DNA from: a virus
Reading direction: 5' to 3' (one strand)
Virus record (IMG/VR): IMGVR_UViG_3300005933_000038
Location: 1-32,754 of that record
Length of the DNA stretch: 32,754 nucleotides
Both the position numbers and the translations under genes were made by a program. This document shows, piece after piece, positions 1-8,900 of this stretch. The notes below the pieces were generated by a model that saw only the letters and a program-made list of their open reading frames with translations, did no database searches and was not told the DNA's origin. Each line of letters begins with the position of its first letter. Within the stretch, counting starts at the first letter, position 1.

Positions 1-511
1 CAAGAAACGCGTCAATGGCCATCCCTGGGCGGTCCTCGGGTCCATCGCCCCCTGACCACTGGTAGTCATCAAAAGCCAGTATGCCCCAGGGTTTTAGGCA
101 CTCGTAGGCATTGACGGCATCTTTGAGAACTCCGTATGCTGTGTGGTCTCCGTCTATGTAAATGAAGTCAAATTTTTCTTGGTTATTTCTGAAGAAGTGG
201 TCACTGGTCAATTTCACTTTGATAATTTTTTTCTCGTTGCGTGCCACTAAAATTTTTGCGTCATAGACGCTTTCTACCGTCCCCCAGTCCAGAGCGTGAT
301 GAGCCACCTCATCAGACCCTTCCCACGTGTCTACGTCGACAAGTACCGAGTCAGTGCCCCTGAGCACGTTGTTGTACAGCCACACACTGGCGTCCCCGGT
401 GTAGGCGCCTATTTGGAGGGCACGTATATTTTTCCCACCATAGTCTGGAAGAACAATATTTTCAAAGTTCTCTTGGCCGTCTTTGGCAAACCAGTTGGGG
501 AGGGTACTCAT
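1..511 (-). CDS. Class I SAM-dependent methyltransferase (partial, N-terminal 170 residues)
   Basis: An open reading frame starts at ATG 511-509 and runs without a stop off the left edge, so the C-terminus is missing. The translation begins MSTLPNWFAK. It has a glycine-rich SAM-binding motif (LQIGAYTGDAS, residues 32-42), an acidic end to the next strand (VDVDTWEG, about 58-65), and the pair IYIDGDH (118-123) and LAFDDY (145-150). This layout matches the Methyltransf_24/TylF-like group, whose members act on small molecules or sugars rather than DNA bases. It is the last gene of the minus-strand fibre run, 45 bases after the preceding stop, with GGTAGG upstream as a modest ribosome-binding site. 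It could modify a glycan or surface compound during infection, but the substrate cannot be read from sequence. Confidence in the fold is high and in the role low. Confidence 0.85.
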   Translation of the reverse strand, partial: MSTLPNWFAKDGQENFENIVLPDYGGKNIRALQIGAYTGDASVWLYNNVLRGTDSVLVDVDTWEGSDEVAHHALDWGTVESVYDAKILVARNEKKIIKVKLTSDHFFRNNQEKFDFIYIDGDHTAYGVLKDAVNAYECLKPWGILAFDDYQWSGGDGPEDRPGMAIDAFL

Positions 512-556
512 TCCTTGAGCCTACCACAATGGGAGGGTGGTTTAGGGGCTAGTGCT

Positions 557-1921
557 CTAGCCAATAATGTTGATAGTGCCGACCATAGCTGAATGGTTTT
601 GGCACTGGTAGTACAAAGTGCTTGGGGCACCAGCATCTATCGTAAACTGAAGCCCACCCACGGCGACACCGTTGTTCGTAACGCCAGTGTTGTATACGTC
701 TCCCGAAGAGTAGCCCGCCCCAGTAGTCTGAATCCAAAATGGGTGCCCAGAAGCGTTTACAGTAAAGAAGTATGTGTTACCACGAACTAGGGTTAATGTG
801 GGATTATCGCTGCCGTCTATAACGTAGGCAGATGACCCGTTGTTAGTTACTTGAAAGTTCTCAATAACAGTAAGTCCGTCAGCCCCATCGGCTCCTGCAG
901 GACCAGTAACTGTGCTGTCCCCGCCAACGGGTCCTTCGGGTCCCTCGTCCCCCTGGGGACCAGTGGGTCCAGTAGGTCCAGTGACCGTACTATCGTCACC
1001 TGTTGGTCCTGTGACCGAGGGTCCAGTAGGTCCTGTGGGTCCAGTTGGCCCTGTTACTGTGCTGTCCCCCCCGGCAGGTCCGGCAGGTCCGGTAACTTCG
1101 GGACCAGTAGGACCAGTTGCCCCTGTGCCCCCGGTGGGGCCTGTAGGTCCACCGGACGGCCCTGTGGAGCCCGTTGGCCCCGTAACCTCGGGACCGGTAG
1201 CTCCAACTGCGCCTACTGCACCGGTTGGTCCGGTCGGGCCAACGGGTCCCTGGATTGGTCCAGCGTCAGCCCACTCTTCGTTTAGGCTCGACCAGATGTA
1301 CAGGTCCTCCTGAACAATGTAGCCGTCACCCACGTTCCCAACGGGATTGTCGGCTTCGAGAAATTCTAAAGCTGTATATGTTCCAAGGATGCTAATTCCG
1401 GAGCCGCCCGGACCTGTGGGTCCAGCGCCCCCTATGCCGCCAGTGGGTCCAGTAGGTCCAGTAGGTCCAAGCCCAATGTAGGCCAATTGTTCCCAGCCAC
1501 TGTTGTTTGTGTAGAAGTAAACCTCGCCGTTGCTGGGCTTTACCCATATGTTCCCAATCTCTGGGTACCCTGGCTGATTTTCTAGGTACGTGACAGTAGT
1601 AGTCCCAACAGTTTCGTAAAGCAAGTTCATAGAAAACGAGACACTATTTGTATTTGAAAGAACTGTAACTACATCATTTTCTTCAACAATAAATCTAAAT
1701 GTTTCGTAGGACTGTCCAGCCTTCACTAGCAGATTGTATGTCAAATAGATTCTGCTGTTTTCGGAAGATGTTCCTGCTGGCTGAATGTACACCGTTGTCT
1801 CGGCTTCATTCAAAGATTTGTTTGCAACAATCACAGAGGACACACCCGTAGTACCAACTGCGGGCAGCGCTGTGGGTGTGTTGGCTACCGGGTTAGCTAC
1901 ACCTACTCGGGTTACTGCCAT
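557..1921 (-). CDS. Collagen-like virion fibre protein with C-terminal cupredoxin-like domain
   Basis: This 454-residue protein has four parts. Residues 1-120 form a beta-rich domain clearly paralogous to the N-terminus of the next gene upstream (shared blocks such as YETFRF and SVSFS), probably the attachment end. A short linker module (about 126-165) and a GD-Y-V..LYIW module (about 178-225) flank Gly-Pro-Thr collagen tracts (about 150-178 and 226-345). Residues 347-454 resemble a cupredoxin. His393 lies in GHPFW, and Cys440, His443 and Met446 lie in [10 protein letters not shown], giving the C-x2-H-x2-M spacing of amicyanin-type blue copper proteins. There is no signal peptide, which fits a virion protein. 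AAGGAAG precedes the ATG at 1921. Being a tail fibre or tip protein is inferred from context; copper binding is inferred from the ligands. Confidence 0.9.
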   Translation of the reverse strand: MAVTRVGVANPVANTPTALPAVGTTGVSSVIVANKSLNEAETTVYIQPAGTSSENSRIYLTYNLLVKAGQSYETFRFIVEENDVVTVLSNTNSVSFSMNLLYETVGTTTVTYLENQPGYPEIGNIWVKPSNGEVYFYTNNSGWEQLAYIGLGPTGPTGPTGGIGGAGPTGPGGSGISILGTYTALEFLEADNPVGNVGDGYIVQEDLYIWSSLNEEWADAGPIQGPVGPTGPTGAVGAVGATGPEVTGPTGSTGPSGGPTGPTGGTGATGPTGPEVTGPAGPAGGDSTVTGPTGPTGPTGPSVTGPTGDDSTVTGPTGPTGPQGDEGPEGPVGGDSTVTGPAGADGADGLTVIENFQVTNNGSSAYVIDGSDNPTLTLVRGNTYFFTVNASGHPFWIQTTGAGYSSGDVYNTGVTNNGVAVGGLQFTIDAGAPSTLYYQCQNHSAMVGTINIIG

Positions 1922-1958
1922 GTTGTTATCGCTTCCTTAGCATCTATGGTGGGCATTA

Positions 1959-2897
1959 CTAGGCGGACAGACTTCTAATTTCCAGGGCGCCGGTCATTGC
2001 TGGGTGAACAGAGCAGATGTATCGCCAGGTTCCGGGGCTCGATATAGCAACTTCCCAAAAAAGTTTTCCGCTTGTTTTCCCCTGAGCTAAGCTCCCTGTG
2101 GACAAAGTGCCGTCATCCTCGACGTGGGTTAGCCCTGATGTGATGTTGGAGTACCCACCGCCAGTGTCGAGCTGTATCTGGAAAGGATGAGACTCAGAGA
2201 CGTTTGTGAGGTCAAAGCACAAGCTCGCCCCTGAGAGCGCGTAGATAGAGGGGTTGTCCCCTGTGTAGTGGCTGTTGAACTGGTATGCTCCGGAGCCGTT
2301 ATTTGACACGTCTAGTGTAGCAATTGCGTTGTAGGCGGGCCCTGCAGGTCCAGCAGGTCCTGTGGAACCGGAACCGGAACCGGAGCCTACGGGCTCCCAG
2401 GTGGTAGAAGTTCTAATTTCTAAGGCTTCGAATTCTGTGTTGTACCTGACGTACCCTTCTTCAGCATCGCCTCGGCGTTCACCAGTTGTGCCTTTGTCCA
2501 CATAGACAGTGTTGTTTATCCCACGAACTATCTTGTTTGTGAAAGTCTGCGCGAGGTCTCCTTGACCGACAGCGTCGTCCTGAAGAATTCCGTACAAGCT
2601 GAAAGAAACGCTATCGGTGCTGCTGCGGACAAAAACAGCGTCACCGGAGTTGACAGCAAATCTAAAAGTCTCAAAACTTACCCCGTAACCCACGGTCAAG
2701 TTGTCAGCAATGTAGACGTACGAGCCCTCGGTTGATGACCCTGACGGAGCCACGTACACCACGATTTTTGGAATCGGAGTGAGTGAGGGGGAAATGTTGG
2801 TGACGATTATGGATATCAGGTAGCTGTGCTGAAAGGTGTACAACCCTGTGCTTACGTTTGTAGCGGGCCGAACCGCAGCTAATCTTTGAATTGCCAT
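1959..2897 (-). CDS. Virion fibre protein with paralogous head and C-terminal cupredoxin-like domain
   Basis: The start is set at ATG 2897 and not the longer open frame from 2930. AGGAGGAG sits just upstream of 2897, and the resulting N-terminus (MAIQRL) lines up with MAVTRV of the neighbouring paralogue. The product has 312 residues. About 1-115 form the shared head domain. A middle segment contains VDKGTTGERRGD, and a glycine/serine linker with a very short Gly-Pro-Ala tract follows (about 175-190). The cupredoxin-like domain occupies about 195-312. Its candidate copper ligands are His237 (SHPFQ), Cys295, His298 and Met301 (YICSVHPAM), the same C-x2-H-x2-M spacing as in the paralogue. The stop of the giant gene upstream lies 11 bases before this start, so the two are probably co-translated. 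Virion role and metal binding are inferences. Confidence 0.9.
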   Translation of the reverse strand: MAIQRLAAVRPATNVSTGLYTFQHSYLISIIVTNISPSLTPIPKIVVYVAPSGSSTEGSYVYIADNLTVGYGVSFETFRFAVNSGDAVFVRSSTDSVSFSLYGILQDDAVGQGDLAQTFTNKIVRGINNTVYVDKGTTGERRGDAEEGYVRYNTEFEALEIRTSTTWEPVGSGSGSGSTGPAGPAGPAYNAIATLDVSNNGSGAYQFNSHYTGDNPSIYALSGASLCFDLTNVSESHPFQIQLDTGGGYSNITSGLTHVEDDGTLSTGSLAQGKTSGKLFWEVAISSPGTWRYICSVHPAMTGALEIRSLSA

Positions 2898-2908
2898 GGG
2901 TACTCCTC

Positions 2909-5900
2909 CTAAGCCTGTGCCTCGCCCCATGACAGTCTAGCGGAGCAGAGTGTCTCTTGACCTGTAAGACGTGCTACTGCAACGGTGAGAATGTCTGGGC
3001 CGTCTGGGAATACTGAGTCGCCGCCGAGAATAGAGTTTGACAGCTCAAACAAGTCACTCAAGTTGACGTTAGTTGCTTGCTCTTCCCCCTGGTTCCCAGA
3101 TGCTTTGAAGTTGTACACCTGGATTCCGCCGGAGATGGTGTCGTTTGATGTGTGCTCAACAACCTGGACCAGCGACGGCGTCTCCACACCTGTAAAGTTC
3201 AAGTTGTTGAGTCGAGAGTTCAGCAGAACCTTCACGTCGACCAGTTGGTTTGTTTGGACACCAACCTCCTGAAGCCGGAGCTGCATTCGGTTGATAATGT
3301 CTCGGTCGCCTAGCGCACCTGTAAGACCTTCAGAAACTGAGGGGCTCAGTCGGATAGAGATAAGAGGCTGATAGTTTGTACCAGAAGTGTTGTTTAGCGC
3401 ACCCACGGGGGAGATGGTGTAGCTGGACTGAGTGTTTCCACTATTTTCGAAGTCAATCACGTCTGAGAGAACGTAACCCGTGGCAGACACAGAGCTGATG
3501 CTTCTTGCGTAGCGGTACTGGTAGTACCTAAACGTGTTGGCATCTACTATCTGGCTCACTCGTGCTACCCCGGCAAATCCGAGATAGCTTGTAGTGCTCT
3601 CTGGAATACTGATAAGGACATAATCATCCACCGAGAGACCGTGAGAGCCACTTGTGTCTACAGTCACAAGATAGTTGCTCTTGCTGATGGTGGTAATATT
3701 GGTTGCGGTCTGGGTAGCTGCCTCGAGGGAGTTAGTCATAGCAATATTATTTGTGTCAATTGCCCTAACAAAATATATATTTTCATTAATAAGGTAGCTG
3801 TAGGGGTTGTACTCACTAATAAACCGCGTCCGAGGGTTTTGACTGTTAGACTGCGGCAGACCGTTGGTGCCTACACCCAGGAACTGAACCGAGTCCCCGC
3901 TGGCAAACCCGTGAGATGGGATGTTAATAATGTCAGTGTCCCTGTCAAGAGCGTTAGACCCGAAAGTTTTCGAGGTAGTGCCCCCGATTGACAGTGTCTG
4001 GCTGGACCTCGTGAACAGGTACGCCTTGTCGTCGTCAAATCGTCCATCCATGATGACCGAGGTACCCCAGTGAAACAGAGACGGAATGTAGGTCGGGTTA
4101 TCGAAGGTTGTTACTTCATAGCGGGCTGGCAAGTTACCAGAGCGGAAGTAGGACTCATAGAGTTCGTTGTTGTGTGTAAACTCGTGCGTGTACTGCACTT
4201 GTCCGCTAAGAGTCTTGAATCCAAAGCGGATTTTACCGGCACCGTACCAAGAGTAGTCCATGTAAATCATCTGGATTTTGGAAAGGTCAAGGTTGTACCC
4301 TGTGGGCCCAGTTCCATCAGAAGGGTCAAGGTTCCAGTCTTCTTGAGGAATTTTAGTGTCTACTGTCAGGGTCGCAATGATTCCAGTTTTGGCAGGAGTC
4401 AGTGAGTGGGAGGTTGTTGTGCCTATATTGGAGAGGTTTACAAAGTTGACTGCGTCTGGCAAAGCTTTCAATTTGAAAGTATTGCTCGTCAAAACAGTTA
4501 CATAGTACGTCCGCCCGTTGACCAGTCCGCCAATAGGCTCGCCGTCAATAGAGTTGTAGACGACCGGGATACTCTCGGTGAATCCGTGGCTCAGAATGGT
4601 GAACACGTCAGTGAGTGTTTCTACCGCGGTAGCAGGGTCAAAGATTTTTTCGGAGCCCGAGGACCCCTTGTACTCTGGCTTGATAGTGAGCCTAGAGTTC
4701 GATTCAATGCTGGCTACGCGATACGACTGTCCTCGCAACACGAGGTAGGAACCCACCTCAAGTTGTGTCATAAAGGCCGTGTTTGTGCCGAACACCCGCT
4801 CTGACCCGTTCAAGCACGCGAGTGTCCCCGCGGCTTGCTGGGTAGATGAGCGACGAACAGCGTAGAGTTTGTCCCCATCAAATTCGTAAAACATCCCGTT
4901 TTGGAAGTCGAACATACCTGCGCGAATGGCTCCGTTGCTCCACTCAGTCACGTGGAGTCTAGGGTATCCGTAGACCGTAGGCTCAACAATTTCTTGCTGA
5001 GCAATGACAGTAATGTTGAAGGAGTCAATAACTGTGACTTGGAATGTCCCATTGTATACAGGGTTGTCTACGCCAAACTGGTCTTTAGCGTCCTCGACCT
5101 GGATGGTCAAGCCATTGATAAGCCCGTGGACCCGCCTGGTACGTATCTGGATGACATTCGAGGACCCAACTCTGTACATTGTTTCGATGTCAATGCTGGG
5201 CTTGAAGTTGACAGCAGCCGAGGTCTGGATGCCCTTACCGGACTGGTACCTAAAGTACTTACGAGTCTGGCGCACAATCTGAGCAAATGACGTCCCCGTA
5301 CCAGTTGACATCTCAACACCGCCGTCAAAGGGGCGGTGAAGAGCGTACCCCTGTGGGCGCACGTAAACGAATGTTGGGTAGGAGTACGCAACATTCTCGT
5401 AGGCTGTGGTGTACGGGCGTGTTACGGTGATTTGGGTGTCCGAACCAATAGCTGCAATTTTACGAACAATGGGCGCCACAGGGACAACATGGTTCAAGAA
5501 AAGCTGACTTCCAGACCCAGCGGTCGCAAGGTCTACAGTGTTCAAGTTTCCCACAGCGTCGACACTTGTCGAGTGGAGTGTGACAAAGTTGCTGCTGCTG
5601 GTGACTACCGACCCCGTGGCCGAGACGTTCGTAATATTGGAGCCCTCTGAGTTGAACTCAAAAGTGGTTGCCGAGGGGACGGCAATGATGACGTGCTCGC
5701 CATTAAAGATTTCAGGACTGACTCCTGAGATATCCGCTATGGTAATAACGTTTCCAACCTGCAAGTCGTGGTCGGTGGTAGTAGTAATCCTTGCCACTTC
5801 ATTTGTCCGGTAGCGTGAGGTGATGCTCCGGGAAACGGCGTCCACTATTCTGCGTGTGTAGTAGTAGCTGTTGTCCACCAAGGGCGCGGGGGCAACGCCT

Positions 5901-8900
5901 ACCCCGCCTTCTTGAACGGCGAGAGCTCCTGGGTCCTGGTTCTCTACGGCAAGAGTAAAGCTCTCCGCGGCTGTATACCTAAACTCAAAAATTCCTGCAT
6001 TTACTGAGGTAATAGTAAACGTTCCCTCAAAATCCGGTGCAGAGGTGCTACTCAGACCCTCAATAGAGACTGTGTCCCCGACTAGGAAACCGTGAGTCTC
6101 ACTAGTTGTCATAATTCTGGTTGTGCCAGAGCTCTGGATTCGTGCGACTCCCAGCCTACGGCCACCGGAACCGGGATTGAAGACGACGGACTCACCGGTG
6201 ATGAAGGGGTGAGATGCAACGAGAATCTGGTTGGTAGCGGTGTCTACGTCTGAAGACTCAAAGTAGCCTTTGTCCGCTCTGTCTTGTGGGAACAAGCGGA
6301 ACGCGTCACCCACTTTGAGAATCTTGGAGAACGTAGTTCCTGTGCCATCAACAAGAACAGAATCTACTGTTGTTGCGACTGTTCCAGTCCCCGTGACCTG
6401 CCCACTAATCTGTGAAGAAGTGAAAGTGTGCTCTGCCCCTGCACCTGTAGTTGTGATAGTCAGCGGAACCCCCGAGGCAGCGTTTTCGGCTGTGGAGGCA
6501 AGCTTGATAAAGTCTTTGTTGACCGTAATAGCAAAGTAATACGTTGCATCTACCAGCCCGCCAAGAGTTGTCCCGCCGCCGTTAGAGTACACAATTTTTG
6601 TTCCGGTCAAAAGCCCGTGGGACGCTAGACTAATAATGTTCTGGTCCAGGTCTACTGAGAACTGGGGATTAAACGTTTTGACAATTGCTGGGACTGTCCC
6701 GTTAGCTGTAACCTCAAAAGTGGTTGCAGAGGGGACATCGCTGATTTCATACGTGCCATCAGGGGTGCGGATAAGGGACTTGAGGGTGTGTACCCCTGTG
6801 GGGACAGCATTGCTTAGCAAGTCAACAGCCACTCCGTTTTCGGAGTTGTTGAGCGTCGTAGCGAGCTTGAGTGTGTTTCCATCTATTGATATGACATAGT
6901 AGGGAGTAGCTGAAGTCAGACCACCCAGCGCAGTGCCACCGGCGGTGTCGTATTCTACAAGCTCGCCGCTGGAGAACCCGTGATTAGGGATTGTTATTGT
7001 GTCGACCACGTAGTCAATTGATTTATTGACAATCGAGTGGGCGCCCACTCCAACACCTTTAATGTCCGCAATTTCTGTGAACGAGGCGTCAGAAGACAAT
7101 CTAATAGTGTTGTTGTCTACTTTTTGGGTGTAGTAGGTTTGCCTGTTATTGAGTCCAGTGATTCCTGTGTCAGTCACAGCAAAACCATTGAAAGACTCTG
7201 TGGTAATTTCTACCAAGTCAGCGAGCCCGCCGGGGTTTGCTCTCCCTGTAATCGTGTCGTCTGCATCCAATCGGATGTTTCCTGTAAGGGGGGTAGGGGA
7301 GTCTGGGACATTCTGAAGAAGACATAGTCCTGTTACCACTGCAGCCGGAATAGTACCAACGTTGTTGTTGGGGTCTACAAACTGAAGGCGGTTAGCCGCG
7401 GGGATGCCCGTGACAATGTGAGTTCCATTGAAGCTCTCAAAGTCGGACCCGGTCATGTTGCTGATAGTCACGGTGTTGCCGACTTCGAGATTGTGTGTCG
7501 TGTTTAAGGTGACATCGCAAAGGAAGGAGCTACGGTTTCTGTTCACGACACCAAAGCTTGTTACGTTAGCCACGGTGGGCCGTGTCACAGTAAAGTTGTT
7601 GCTGTCAATGTACCCGCTGACAACATACTGCCCCTCAAAGACAGTGTCGTTTCCCCCAGATATAGTGCTAGCAGTCATAGTCATACCAGGGACAAACCCG
7701 TGCTCAAATTCCGTGGTGTAGAGAGCGACGTTGTGGGATAGAAGCTGCCTGTTGACCAAAGCATAGTCGAAGTAGGGCACGTTTATAGCACGAATTTGGT
7801 GGCTTGCGTACACGAGACCGTTGATGTTTTGCTGGGCTATCGACGTAGAGTTCGCAGTTATGTACTCAATTTGGTTGGCGCCAGGTGTGCCAGTAATTGT
7901 GATAAAGCCCTCGAACTCAAGTGGGTCATCACCGGTCACCTGTGTGATTCTCAGCTTCTCGCCGACCTCCATGTTGTGGGTGCCGTCCAGCTGCATAGTT
8001 ACGACATTGGCATCACGTCGTCTCCATGTAATTCCAATACTGTAAACAGTGTCCAAGAAGTACGCACGGCGCACCCTGCCTATTTGGGTGGAAGTCTCAT
8101 TGAAAGCTACCGTGAGACTTACCCCTGTGTCTACATCGTAGTAGAACTCGTTGGGCCCATTCGTCCCGGCGACAATCCAGTCACCGACAAACTCAGCTGT
8201 GCTTGATGGGGTGCCATCATTGAATTCGGTAATACGGACACGAAAGTTGGTCCCCAACCGGTGCGGGTTGTCCGTCCGAACATAGCGACGTGCACCTGCC
8301 GAAGAGCGGTCGACAATGTTGGTCTCAGCCGAATAAAGACTGTCGGACCCATCGGTGAAGTCCCGCATCTGGAACCAGGCGTCTCCGCCGTCGCTCCAGC
8401 CGTGGGGCTCTGTGAAGTTTAGGTACATGTCGTTGCTACCAGTCAGCCGGATGCTCTCAACTTCGTTGGTGACAGAGTCATCAAGTTCCGAGTAGAACTC
8501 GTCCGCATCAATAATCTCACTTACACGGAACTCACGATTGAATACGTTGCGGAACCTATTCTCCATGCTGATAACGCTCACACGGTCGCCGAGCTCCACG
8601 TCATTTGTTGTGCCAAGGTTTAGGTAGACCCTGGTGCGCTTAGTAAGCCCTCTAGAGTCAACGTAGTGGCTTCTCTTGGAGACGTACCCCGTGGCCTGCT
8701 CCTGGGACTGGGTGTGGCTTGCAAAGTTGTTCCTGAATCGAAGTCTTGTACTCGCCCCACTCAGACCAGTTTCAATGTTGTCGATACGTGCAATTGGCTT
8801 CACTGATGAGCTGGTCCCAACTATAGCTGGGTCCTCTGTGTAGAAGGAGTCAAAAGGAAGTTGTAAGTTGTCATCCTTCTCAAACTCACCGTTCTGCGTC

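Noticed and set aside
557-920. Photosynthetic plastocyanin carried as an auxiliary metabolic gene
   Set aside because: The domain has no signal peptide and is fused to a collagen-like fibre, and no other photosynthesis gene is present.
912-1313. Plus-strand frames rich in Gly-Pro-Val opposite the collagen genes (also near 16724-17296, 21234-21590 and 23052-23336)
   Set aside because: The complement of Gly-Pro-Thr codon repeats reads as another proline/glycine repeat. These frames lack ribosome-binding sites and lie wholly inside well-supported minus-strand genes.
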